Origin: Atribacteria bacterium SCGC AAA255-G05 | GTDB taxonomy: Bacteria > Atribacterota > Phoenicimicrobiia > Phoenicimicrobiales > Phoenicimicrobiaceae | Assembly (NCBI GenBank): GCA_000405605.1 | Contig: ASPA01000016.1 | Span: 2,103-29,299 of the forward strand | DNA length: 27,197 bases | Direction: 5' to 3' | Shown here: positions 1 to 7,257 of the stretch, piece by piece | Layout of the letters: every line of letters begins with the position of its first letter | Position numbering within the stretch: position 1 is the stretch's first letter | Translations under genes and position numbers: made by a program | The notes under the pieces: model-generated | Database searches by the model: none | What the model was told of the DNA's origin: nothing | What the model saw: the letters and a program-made list of their open reading frames with translations, nothing else

Positions 1-646
1 CTTCATCGATATCCTCATTTGGAGTACATTGTGCTGATGGCTTTACACGTACAATTATTAGTATATAAATAATATATAAAGCTGAAAGAATTAATCCTGG
101 TATTATAGCTGCAGAAAATAACTTTCCAACTGACAATGTTGCCTGATCTCCCATTACCACAAGCATTATACTAGGAGGTATAAGTATTCCTAAAGAACCA
201 CCTGCGGCTATAATACCAGTACTAAGGCTTTTACTATATCCATGCTTTAACATTTGGGGTAATGCTATGAGTCCCATTGTTACTACTGAGGCTCCTATTA
301 TTCCGGTACAAGCAGCAAATACAGTGCAAATAATTATTACCACAATTGCAAGTATGCCACGACCATTTCCAGTTATTTTGTTAAGCGAATCAAATAGATC
401 TTCAATAACTCCTGATTTATCAAGTAAAGTAGCCATAAAGATAAACAATGGTATAGCAAGCAATATATAATTATTCATGACCCCAGATATTTTACTGGGG
501 ATCATTAAGCAAATTTGTTTATGACCCCAAAAAAAGTAACCAAAGTATAAACTTAATCCACCTAAGGTAGTTGCTAAAGGGTGGCCCGTAAACAATGTAA
601 GGATTAATAAGACAAATAATAATAAAACAATTAATTCAATACCCAT
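1..646 (-). CDS. dctM: TRAP transporter large permease DctM, partial (C-terminus outside window)
   Basis: This is the N-terminal part (about 215 codons) of the large membrane subunit of a TRAP (tripartite ATP-independent periplasmic) transporter, which imports organic acids using an ion gradient. Reading the minus strand from the ATG at 646 gives a series of hydrophobic helices with family-typical stretches: FTGHPLA near the start, a FAACTGIIGASVVTMG segment, and SLGILIPPSIMLVVMG, a hallmark of DctM/SiaM permeases. The reading frame is open to the window edge, so the gene continues beyond position 1. The start codon directly follows the stop codon of the dctQ remnant (647-649), the usual dctQ-dctM arrangement. 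The DctP solute-binding protein is not present upstream, where AbiE genes begin instead. Confidence 0.88.
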   Translation of the reverse strand, partial: MGIELIVLLLFVLLILTLFTGHPLATTLGGLSLYFGYFFWGHKQICLMIPSKISGVMNNYILLAIPLFIFMATLLDKSGVIEDLFDSLNKITGNGRGILAIVVIIICTVFAACTGIIGASVVTMGLIALPQMLKHGYSKSLSTGIIAAGGSLGILIPPSIMLVVMGDQATLSVGKLFSAAIIPGLILSALYIIYILIIVRVKPSAQCTPNEDIDE

Positions 647-975
647 TTATGTTTTCCTTCCTTCCATTAAAAAGATAATCTTACGTATAATAACAGCTAT
701 ACCCTGAATTAAAAGCAAAAATCCAGTAATTGGAACAATAGTTTTTATTGGATATAGGGGGGGGGAGCCCATGCACTCCAACTGTGTTCTGTGGTAATCC
801 AAGAGTTAAGAGAAAATTTTGTGCCATAGATCAAAAGAACTAAACTGAACATGCAATAAAACAAAATATAAGTGATAATGTCAATAATTGCTTTTGATTT
901 TGGGGATATATAATTTTTTAAGAGATCAATAGTAACATGTTTATCTTTTAATGTAACATAACCTATAGCAAGCAT
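647..975 (-). pseudogene. dctQ: TRAP transporter small permease DctQ remnant (5'-truncated, frameshifted in poly-C)
   Basis: The first 76 codons, from an ATG at 975, give a DctQ-like sequence (KDKHVTIDLL, as in the conserved loop of small TRAP permeases, then a hydrophobic helix). The frame ends at 745. Just before that is a run of nine C on the coding strand (757-765). Changing its length to seven or ten C restores an open frame that reads on through a last hydrophobic helix to a TAA at 647-649, abutting dctM. The usual DctQ N-terminus (first helix, about 50-60 residues) is also missing: sequence above 976 does not resemble the family. The 5' truncation therefore looks real, while the poly-C shift could be real decay, phase variation or a sequencing error. 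Confidence 0.75.
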
Positions 976-991
976 TGAGTTAAGTTGAGAG

Positions 992-1102
992 CTTTCAAGA
1001 AATGATAAATCAACTCAAAAATACTAAATATTCTCCTGTTTTTAGGGAGAAAGTCCTATTTTTGCTTTTAGATTACTAAAATGATATAATGTTTCTTGAA
1101 AG
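992..1102. promoter_or_regulatory. Candidate AbiEi operators: paired TTTC-NN-GAAA palindromes
   Basis: CTTTCAAGAAA (992-1002) and its exact reverse complement TTTCTTGAAAG (1092-1102) flank the abiE promoter; each is itself close to a palindrome of the form TTTC-NN-GAAA. The second copy begins two bases after the -10 box, where a bound repressor would block transcription. AbiEi antitoxins of studied systems repress their own operon by binding inverted repeats near the promoter, so these are the natural candidates. A further small hairpin (TTCTCC 1031-1036 / GGAGAA 1046-1051) lies between them. Confidence 0.4.
1062..1090 (+). promoter_or_regulatory. Probable sigma-70 type promoter of the abiE operon
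   Basis: A TTGCTT -35-like element (1062-1067) lies 17 bases before a perfect TATAAT (1085-1090). It is about 40 bases upstream of the AbiEi start codon, which is preceded by a GGAG ribosome binding site near 1121. Spacing and position fit a vegetative promoter. Confidence 0.6.
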
Positions 1103-1131
1103 TGTTATAAATAGCATTTTGGAGAAATATC

Positions 1132-1749
1132 ATGAAATATTTAGAATTAAAGAGTGAATTAAGGGATTTCACGATATTTTCCTTAAATGAGATTAAAAAT
1201 ATTGAACCTGGTTTTCATCGGAGAAGGTTAAATGAGTGGCAGGATAAGGGCTATATTAAGAAAGTAGTTCGTGAATATTATATCTTTTCTGATTTAAAAC
1301 TTAGTGAGGAAATTTTATTTAAGATTGCTAACCGCGTTTATTCACCATCTTATGTTTCTTTGGAAAGTGCCTTATCTTATTATCATCTAATTCCTGAAAG
1401 TGTTTATGAAATTACCTCTATTTCCACTCGAAAGACTTATCATTTTAGAACCTCTATCGGAGAATTTATTTATCGGTCTTTAAAGCCTCCGCTTTTTTTT
1501 GGTTATGATTTAATAAAGTTTCAGGAAAAATATTTAAAAATGGCCAGCATAGAGAAAGCCTTGTTGGACTATTTTTACTTGCATTCAGATATAGAAACAG
1601 AGCAGGATTTTAATAGTTTACGGATAAATAAGGAGATGTTTTTTGAACAGATGGATGAGAAAAAGTTGATGAGTTTTTTAGAAAAGTTTAATCAAAAGAA
1701 ATTAATCGGAAGAATTAATCGTTTTTGGAGTTATATAAAAAATGCTTGA
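1132..1749 (+). CDS. abiEi: AbiEi-family antitoxin of a type IV toxin-antitoxin system
   Basis: This 205-residue protein matches the AbiEi family. It has an N-terminal winged-helix DNA-binding domain (about residues 1-60, with HRRRLNEWQDKGYIKKV as the recognition region). The antitoxin domain that follows carries the characteristic SPSYVSLESALSYYHLIPE and FRTSIGEFIYRSL segments, plus KMASIEKALLDYFYL. AbiEi proteins repress their own operon and counteract the nucleotidyltransferase toxin AbiEii. The gene overlaps the next by 8 bases, and the two are clearly co-transcribed from the promoter at 1062-1090. Length and domain content look complete. Known AbiE pairs cause abortive infection or stabilise mobile DNA; the role here is inferred from family and operon structure. 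Confidence 0.88.
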   Translation: MKYLELKSELRDFTIFSLNEIKNIEPGFHRRRLNEWQDKGYIKKVVREYYIFSDLKLSEEILFKIANRVYSPSYVSLESALSYYHLIPESVYEITSISTRKTYHFRTSIGEFIYRSLKPPLFFGYDLIKFQEKYLKMASIEKALLDYFYLHSDIETEQDFNSLRINKEMFFEQMDEKKLMSFLEKFNQKKLIGRINRFWSYIKNA

Positions 1750-2530
1750 TTTAAAACAGATAGAAACATTTTACCCTGAAAATTTGAGAATCTTTAAAAG
1801 GAATTTACTAAGAGAATACTTACAATATGTCATATTAGATATTATTTACAGTTCCGGATATGGAAGCCGATTAATTTTTATGGGCGGGACGGCAATCCAT
1901 ATGATCCATGGCGTTCGGCGGTTTTCTGAAGATTTGGATTTTGATAATAAGGGTTTAAGTAAAGAAGATTTTGAAGATTTATCAGATAAAATATTACGGC
2001 AATTAGAGTTATATGGTTATTCTGTGGAAATACAAAATAGATATAGAGGTGCTTTTCATTGTTTTGTAAAATTCCCCGGAATATTTTATCAGCACGGTAT
2101 TTCCGGCCACACCCGGGAAAAATTAACCATTCAAATTGATTGCGAACCTCAAAATGTTAATTATAAAGCTGAGAGAGTTATTTTAAATAAATTTGATATT
2201 TTTCTGAAAATCAACGCCGTGCCTCCCGATGTTTTATTATCTCAGAAAATATTCGCTATTTTAAACCGTCCCAGACCGATGGGAAGAGATTTTTATGATG
2301 TAATTTTTCTTTTTTCTAAAACAAATCCAAGTTATCATTTTTTAAGAGAGAAGATGGAATTGAAAGAAAATGACGATATAAAAGAAATTAAAAAAAGGTT
2401 GCTGTTAAAGTGTGAGAAAATAAATTTTAAAAAATTAGTTGAAGAAGTAAAACCTTTTTTGTTTTACTCACGTGATGCTGAAAAAATAATGTTATTTCCT
2501 GATTTTATTCGAACAAAAATGGTTATATAA
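1742..2530 (+). CDS. abiEii: AbiEii/AbiGii-family nucleotidyltransferase toxin
   Basis: This 262-residue protein is a DNA polymerase beta-like nucleotidyltransferase of the AbiEii (type IV) toxin family. The diagnostic catalytic block is present: GGTA at residues 48-51, followed by RFSEDLDF at 60-67, whose two aspartates are the expected metal ligands. Later segments (KINAVPPDVLLSQKIFAILNR and RPMGRDFYDVIFL) match the helical C-terminal half of the family. Studied AbiEii-type toxins transfer nucleotides to RNA targets, in mycobacterial homologues to tRNA 3' ends, and block growth. The active-site residues look intact, so this should be a functional toxin held in check by the overlapping AbiEi gene. 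It ends in a low-complexity AT-rich stretch. Confidence 0.9.
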   Translation: MLDLKQIETFYPENLRIFKRNLLREYLQYVILDIIYSSGYGSRLIFMGGTAIHMIHGVRRFSEDLDFDNKGLSKEDFEDLSDKILRQLELYGYSVEIQNRYRGAFHCFVKFPGIFYQHGISGHTREKLTIQIDCEPQNVNYKAERVILNKFDIFLKINAVPPDVLLSQKIFAILNRPRPMGRDFYDVIFLFSKTNPSYHFLREKMELKENDDIKEIKKRLLLKCEKINFKKLVEEVKPFLFYSRDAEKIMLFPDFIRTKMVI

Positions 2531-2658
2531 AAAAAGATAAGAATAATATATATACTTTTTATTTTTTTCAATTTGTTTTTCCCCATATGTCATTCCCACT
2601 CCCCCCTCTGTCATTGCTTACTGAAGGCAAGCGTGTTAATTTCATTACTCCTTATGTC

Positions 2659-2678
2659 ATTCCCATGAAAATGGGAAT
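2659..2678. repeat. Short palindromic repeat (REP-like hairpin)
   Basis: ATTCCCAT (2659-2666) and ATGGGAAT (2671-2678) form a perfect 8-bp hairpin with a GAAA loop, within a segment reading GTCATTCCCATG...GGGAATCCATC. This is the layout of a dispersed palindromic repeat seen in many bacterial genomes, and it sits in the non-coding stretch 2531-2883. Confidence 0.5.
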
Positions 2679-2718
2679 CCATCTTTCCCCTCTTTTCTAA
2701 AAATTTGAATCTTACATA

Positions 2719-2804
2719 TTGCGCCTCGCAACTTTTTCTTTCAAAAAGAATAATTTTTTAAAACCTTTGTCGTATCAGCATTAGGATGTAGAAAAATTGA
2801 AAAA
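2719..2804. repeat. Dispersed intergenic repeat, copy A
   Basis: About 85 bases that closely match 9191-9277. They share a CTCGCA block, a run of A/T, then TTTTTTAAAACCTTTGTCGTAT, a variable patch, and GTAGAAAAATTGAAAAA. Shorter relatives occur at 5213-5250 and 23296-23347. All copies are intergenic. It lies between abiEii and the IS110 element; no coding potential is seen. Confidence 0.6.
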
Positions 2805-2883
2805 CAATTGAGCGGGAAGATAAAAAGTGATATTGCAAGGCTTGAACTTCCCATCTGAAAAATCAAGATAATTTTAAACTTTT

Positions 2884-4089
2884 TTATGCCACTTTCCTTA
2901 ATTCTTTTCTAACAATATAATCTCTATCTTCAGTTAACATTTTATATATTACTCTAATTAATTGCCGGGCCAAGCAGCGAAGAGTATGATTGTGACTTTT
3001 TCCTTCTGCCCGTTTTTTTAGATAATAATCCCTGCACTGGAAGCTAAAACGAATACTACCTCCGGCCATAGTAATTAAAGTGTGTTTACATATTTTATTA
3101 GCCTTATACACCGCGTGAGCTTTAGTTACCTTACCTGAATTATTATCTACACAGGCTACCCCACAGTAGACAGCCAATTGTTTTTCAGAAGGGAAACGGT
3201 CGATATCTCCGATCTCTCCGATTAACCTGCTGGCTAGTTTGGTGGCAACTCCGGGGATAGTCTTTAAATGTTTAACCTCTTTACTCTCTTCTCCTATTTC
3301 ATCTAATTTTTTATCTAAATCCTCAATCTCTTTTTGTAATTCTGAGATACGTTGGGCATAAGATAAGATGATCGTTTGGTATATATCGGTTAGACCAGGC
3401 ATATACTCTATATTATTTAACCTTTTAAGCAAGAAGAAAGCTCCTTTTTTCCCTATCCCCCTTATCTTTAATAGAGAGCAAAGGGTAATCCTTTTATACT
3501 TAGAAAAATCAGGATACTTGGCTAAAACAGCGATGATCTTTTTATTCTTTAGTTTACCCAATTTTAATATCTGGGGACATACTTCCAGTAATTTTTTTCC
3601 TAACCGGTTAGTAAGTCTTACCTTCTCATCAATCAGAGTCTGCTGGTGGCGGGAGAGGAGTTTCAGGCTTTCGGTTACAAGAGAAGGTTTCTCTATCTTA
3701 ATAAATGCCTTCTCTCTTGGGCTATTTATATGCTCTTTTAATTTTAACATCTTGGAGAGCATCAGAGCATCTCTTTCATCATCTCTCCATTCACCGGCAA
3801 AGGCCTCTCTAAACCTTTTTAATTTGAAGTTATCTACATTGTAGAGGGTAAATCCTTGATTAAGTAGGATCTTATCAAGTGGAGCACTATAGCCGTTCTT
3901 TCCCTCTAAGGCGAAAGATAGTTTTCCTCCTTCTTGTTTTTCTATCTGCTTAAATAGCTTTATACTTTCAGCAAATTCACTAAGTTGATGAGATACCTTC
4001 TGGTTATAAAGAAAATTATCTTCCTCATCTAAGATTATTATGTGATGGGATTCACTCCCTACATCGATTCCTGCGGATAGTCTTTTCAT
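2884..4089 (-). CDS. IS110-family DEDD transposase (bridge-RNA-guided recombinase)
   Basis: This 401-residue transposase has both family domains. The N-terminal RuvC-like DEDD domain begins with GIDVGSESHH; its likely catalytic acids are D9, E62 (LEGKNGY), D104 and D107 (WRDDERDALMLSKML). A helical coiled-coil linker follows at about residues 230-270. The C-terminal Transposase_20 domain carries LKTIPGVATKLASRLIGEIG and YCGVACVDNNSGK, the latter region holding the family's candidate catalytic serine. No frameshift is seen, so the enzyme looks active. A good ribosome binding site (AAGGAGG on the minus strand, around 4100) precedes the ATG. Characterised relatives such as IS621 use a non-coding bridge RNA from the flanking end to choose target and donor sites. 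Confidence 0.92.
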   Translation of the reverse strand: MKRLSAGIDVGSESHHIIILDEEDNFLYNQKVSHQLSEFAESIKLFKQIEKQEGGKLSFALEGKNGYSAPLDKILLNQGFTLYNVDNFKLKRFREAFAGEWRDDERDALMLSKMLKLKEHINSPREKAFIKIEKPSLVTESLKLLSRHQQTLIDEKVRLTNRLGKKLLEVCPQILKLGKLKNKKIIAVLAKYPDFSKYKRITLCSLLKIRGIGKKGAFFLLKRLNNIEYMPGLTDIYQTIILSYAQRISELQKEIEDLDKKLDEIGEESKEVKHLKTIPGVATKLASRLIGEIGDIDRFPSEKQLAVYCGVACVDNNSGKVTKAHAVYKANKICKHTLITMAGGSIRFSFQCRDYYLKKRAEGKSHNHTLRCLARQLIRVIYKMLTEDRDYIVRKELRKVA

Positions 4090-4092
4090 CTT

Positions 4093-4285
4093 TCTTACCT
4101 CCTTAAGGGTTTATGGCCTTGCCTCTATCTCATATCCCGTCTATAATAGCCACTTTTTATAGGCATCTTCCCATTGGACTAGACAAGAGGCAGAGGAACA
4201 TCCGGCAGTTCAGGTCGAGTCACAAAGAACTAGTCTTTTGACAGCCCCCGGAAGCCACAAATATTCCTCTGGCCATATAGTTTAT
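4093..4285 (-). ncRNA. Candidate IS110 bridge RNA
   Basis: The non-coding stretch upstream of the transposase (minus strand) is more G+C-rich than its surroundings and rich in complementary segments. TTCCTCTG (4264-4271) pairs with CAGAGGAA (4191-4198), enclosing a domain that contains a CCGG-rich core. GCCTCT (4121-4126) can pair with AGAGGC (4186-4191). CTATAA (4141-4146) pairs with TTATAG (4157-4162). Size (about 180-190 nt), position immediately 5' of an IS110-group transposase, and a multi-stem layout all match the bridge RNA described for IS621. Ends and guide loops are not determined here. Confidence 0.5.
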
Positions 4286-4407
4286 TTTTGCATAAAGAAA
4301 GTTATTTGACTATCCTCGCCTTTCAGATTATTCTATAGTTACAGAATGTTTTTTTAATTATAGACCCTTTAATATGTTTTAGCTGAAATCGCAGGAGTAA
4401 TAGGGAT

Positions 4408-5082
4408 ATGAAAACGAAATACTTGGTCATCATAGGCGTTTTGATTCTCGTGGCTGTGGGATTTGAACTCATAGTCTTTTTTTCGCTATTAGGAGAATAT
4501 TCTCGCCTTGAAAATGCGATTCAAAGTTCGGGTGTATTTGTAGCATTGTTGGCTGCTGTTATAGCCTTATCTGTAGCAGATCCCAAGAGAAGGTCGGTGA
4601 ACATAAAAATAGAACTTTCTATTGATAAAGGAAACATTGCTACGTATCCTAAGAATGAAATGTCGGATGACTTGAAAAAAGTTTATCAAAATTTTACTGA
4701 CCCAGTCAAATCTCATAGAATTCAATTTAAGATGACCAATATTTCAAGCTTCACTTTGAGAGAGCCTGCTTTGACTTTCAGACTTCCTCTTCAGAAACAA
4801 CACCCCTATAAAGTAGGACAAATTTACTCAGAACGCACTTTCAATTCGAATCTATTTAATTCTCAGCGTGAGATTCGCCTGCTGGAGTTCGCAGATACAG
4901 TTATACTCTCCAATAGCAATTTACCATATTGGAATGATCAAGATGATATAACTATTTGGATTAGGATGGTTCTCGATGATGGCAAGTTAGAACCGTTTGT
5001 TGTTGATGTGTCTGTTAATTGTGAAAATGCTGAGGGGGTAACTAAAAAAGTTGGAATAAAACCAAAAGAATTAATGAAATGA
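4408..5082 (+). CDS. Hypothetical membrane protein, two N-terminal helices plus soluble domain
   Basis: I do not recognise this 224-residue protein. Residues about 5-28 (YLVIIGVLILVAVGFELIVFF) and 40-57 (SGVFVALLAAVIALSVA) form two hydrophobic helices joined by a short loop. They are followed by a basic PKRR stretch, giving an N-terminal membrane hairpin. The remaining 160 residues are predicted soluble and beta-rich, with alternating hydrophobic strands (VNIKIELSI, IQFKMTNIS, ITIWIRMVL, FVVDVSVN) suggestive of an immunoglobulin-like or similar beta-sandwich. An AGGAG lies about 12 bases upstream of the ATG. The gene sits alone between the IS110 element and repeat-rich DNA, so its neighbours say little beyond a defence-island setting. 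Confidence 0.7.
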   Translation: MKTKYLVIIGVLILVAVGFELIVFFSLLGEYSRLENAIQSSGVFVALLAAVIALSVADPKRRSVNIKIELSIDKGNIATYPKNEMSDDLKKVYQNFTDPVKSHRIQFKMTNISSFTLREPALTFRLPLQKQHPYKVGQIYSERTFNSNLFNSQREIRLLEFADTVILSNSNLPYWNDQDDITIWIRMVLDDGKLEPFVVDVSVNCENAEGVTKKVGIKPKELMK

Positions 5083-5110
5083 ATGATTTGCGACTTGAGG
5101 TAGTAAACGG

Positions 5111-5199
5111 GGTCTTCGCAATTTCACAAAATACAAAAAAGAATGGCTTCATAATCAAATCGAGTATAGAAATTTAGAAAATGTGAAGTTGTGAAGACC
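5111..5199. repeat. REP/MITE-like element with 18-bp terminal inverted repeats
   Basis: GGTCTTCGCAATTTCACA (5111-5128) is complementary at 16 of 18 positions to 5182-5199. The loop is about 53 bases with no coding content. The end sequence resembles GGGGTCTTGCAATA at 5467-5480 and the arms of the hairpin at 24544-24620, suggesting one family of small non-autonomous palindromic elements. Confidence 0.55.
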
Positions 5200-5212
5200 T
5201 CATAAGCTGTAC

Positions 5213-5250
5213 AGAAAAAGAAGGATTTTTTTAAAAAATTATCGTATTAG
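5213..5250. repeat. Dispersed intergenic repeat, short copy D
   Basis: AAAAAGAAGGATTTTTTT followed by a TCGTATTAG block matches the core of the repeats at 2719-2804, 9191-9277 and 23296-23347. It directly follows the hairpin element at 5111-5199. The stretch 5083-5640 holds only these repeats and a RAYT remnant, with no intact gene. Confidence 0.45.
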
Positions 5251-5340
5251 GAAATAGGGAATAGGGCGATTTGGAATATTTAAGATTTTCCTTGTTGGAA
5301 AATAAGGCATGGTTAATGAATAAATAATAGCAGACACCTA

Positions 5341-5454
5341 TTTTCTTTTAAAATAGGCGAACTTTTTGAGATGGATTATTCAGCGGTTTCCCAAGCTGCT
5401 AAAAGATTTGAACAAAAAAGCGAAGTTAATGATGAAATAAAAGAAAACTTGTAA
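5341..5454 (+). pseudogene. RAYT (REP-associated Y1 transposase) C-terminal fragment, copy 1
   Basis: In frame, the segment reads KIGELFEMDYSAVSQAAKRF and on to a TAA at 5452-5454. This is the DnaA-like helix-turn-helix C-terminus found on many REP-associated tyrosine transposases. The catalytic domain (HUH motif and tyrosine) is absent. A near-identical copy lies at 8668-8811 in the same orientation, with six mismatches over the shared roughly 100 bases. The two therefore bracket the methyltransferase/HhH module as direct repeats. Confidence 0.7.
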
Positions 5455-5643
5455 TAGAGGAAATACGGGGTCTTGCAATATAACAAAGAATATGCTAAAA
5501 ATTAGTAGCCCAGATAAAACAGTTATGATATAATTCATAATAAGTGATCAAAGACAGCGTTTATTTGGTATAAACAATTTGATGGGTCTGATTTGTTTCG
5601 GCCCTAAGGTATTGGAAGTTTAAATCCTCTTTAATTTTGTAAT

Positions 5644-7218
5644 ATGAAAGGTAGTATGAATAATCAAAAAATAAATTTTAAAACTGAAGAAGAACTTAAA
5701 GAAACAATATTACAAGAAAAAGAAAAAGGGACACCTGACATAGAAATTGGTCAAAAATATGGAGTTACGTTTAGATATATTGAGAAACTCATCACCCAAT
5801 CACGCGGTCTCAATATTAGCTCTCTAAATATTTCGAAAAAAATAAAAACTTTTTATCCAAAAGATTTCAAAGAAAAGCAATCTACCGTTTGGAGTTTTAA
5901 GCAAAGAGGAAATTGGGCAACTCATAGCGGGGAATACCGTGGAAATTGGTCACCTTTTATACCCCGAAATGTAATACTCAAATATTCAAATCCCGGTGAA
6001 TTAATTTTAGATTATTTTTGTGGAGCAGGGACAACGGCTGTAGAATGTAAATTATTAAATAGAAAATGCATAGCAATTGATATTAATGATAAAGCCATTG
6101 AACTGGCAAAAGAGAATGTAAATTTTAATACTGAATCACGGCAACTAACATTTGAGAAAAATCATACTCAAATATACGAACCTGAATTATTAGTCGGTGA
6201 TGCAAGAGATTTGTCATCTTTGAAAGATAACTCAGTAGATTTAATCTGTGCTCATCCTCCCTATTCAAATATCATTCACTATACAGATTCTAAAGAAGGC
6301 GATTTGTCGTTTTTCGATATTGATGAATTTTTAAAAGAAATGGAAAAAGTTGCGAAAGAAAGTTTTAGAGTATTAAAACCAGGAAGACAATGTGCTATCT
6401 TAATAGGAGATACCCGAAGAAAAAAACATATAATACCATTAGGTTTTAAACTTATAAATATTTATTTAGAGGCAGGTTTTAAATTAAGAGAACTGGTTAT
6501 AAAAAGACAACATAATTGTAAAACAACAGGATTTTGGTATACAAATAGCATTAAATATAATTTTCTTCTTTTAGCTCATGAATATTTACCAATTTTTGAA
6601 AAACCTAAATCTTCTGCTTTGAGTGTGGAAGAGAGAGGACTAGACTACGGATTGATTTTCCCTACTTTAGGTAGGCCACCACAAAAACGAAAATTAGATG
6701 GCCTTGAAACAACAACAGTGTGGGTTTTACCGGAGAAAGATTTTGAAAAGCATTTAAATAAGAATGTAATAGATAGATATTCAGATGGAAATGGATATTC
6801 AACAATATTTTTAAATTCCCAATCTAAGTTTGAGACTAAAGAAATTTCAAAAAAAGAACAAAAAAATAAGAAATTGCTTTTTATCAAATCACCATTTTTG
6901 AATTATAATTCGAAGCCAAATATTAAACTCTATTTACAAAAAATGAATGAGACTATAAATCAAGAATTAGCTACAATAATTAGTAATGGATTTATAGCAA
7001 TTCAGACGCAAGATATTAGAGTGAATGGATATATAGAACCATTAGCAAAAAAAATAATTGATTTGTTTACGCAAGATGATTTATGGCTTAAAGAAATTAT
7101 AATGGTTACTAAAGAAGGAGAAAATGGATTAAACTTAAATAATCAGAATTCAAAAGATCATTTAAAAATAGCCCATCAATATCTACTTATTTATAAGGTT
7201 ATAAAAGGGGATAAGTAA
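5644..7218 (+). CDS. DNA methyltransferase (N4-cytosine or N6-adenine type)
   Basis: This 524-residue amino-DNA methyltransferase has its SAM-binding motif LDYFCGAGTT at residues 122-131, with an acidic ribose-binding follow-up (AIDIND). Its catalytic motif HPPY is at 204-207, giving the order motif I then motif IV. The lead-in NWSPFIPRNVILKYSNPGE is typical of this methylase group. Residues about 30-50 (EIGQKYGVTFRYIEKLI) could be a helix-turn-helix. The last 200 residues are poorly recognisable and may include a target-recognition domain. A second ATG at 5656, with AAAGGT just before it, could be the true start. It is followed 39 bases later by the HhH/zinc gene at 7258, with which it probably forms one operon. 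Histidine in place of N/D/S before PPY is less usual; the modified base is not predictable. Confidence 0.85.
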   Translation: MKGSMNNQKINFKTEEELKETILQEKEKGTPDIEIGQKYGVTFRYIEKLITQSRGLNISSLNISKKIKTFYPKDFKEKQSTVWSFKQRGNWATHSGEYRGNWSPFIPRNVILKYSNPGELILDYFCGAGTTAVECKLLNRKCIAIDINDKAIELAKENVNFNTESRQLTFEKNHTQIYEPELLVGDARDLSSLKDNSVDLICAHPPYSNIIHYTDSKEGDLSFFDIDEFLKEMEKVAKESFRVLKPGRQCAILIGDTRRKKHIIPLGFKLINIYLEAGFKLRELVIKRQHNCKTTGFWYTNSIKYNFLLLAHEYLPIFEKPKSSALSVEERGLDYGLIFPTLGRPPQKRKLDGLETTTVWVLPEKDFEKHLNKNVIDRYSDGNGYSTIFLNSQSKFETKEISKKEQKNKKLLFIKSPFLNYNSKPNIKLYLQKMNETINQELATIISNGFIAIQTQDIRVNGYIEPLAKKIIDLFTQDDLWLKEIIMVTKEGENGLNLNNQNSKDHLKIAHQYLLIYKVIKGDK

Positions 7219-7257
7219 AATTCTAAAATATTTGAGCCAAGAAAAGAGGTAAATAAT

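Larger units (their letters stand above)
2855..4290 (-). mobile_element. IS110-family insertion sequence (ends approximate)
   Basis: The element consists of one DEDD transposase gene (2884-4089, minus strand), about 200 bases of structured non-coding DNA upstream of it (4090-4285), and a short downstream end. IS110 elements lack terminal inverted repeats and usually make no obvious target duplication, so the exact borders cannot be read from one copy; the limits given are estimates. The long non-coding left end next to the transposase start is the organisation of the IS110 group, as distinct from IS1111 elements. Confidence 0.65.

Noticed and set aside
267..470. A 67-codon plus-strand frame at the left edge
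   Set aside because: Antisense to dctM, which has clear family motifs.
3368..3844. A 158-codon frame opposite the IS110 transposase
   Set aside because: Antisense shadow of a well-supported transposase gene.
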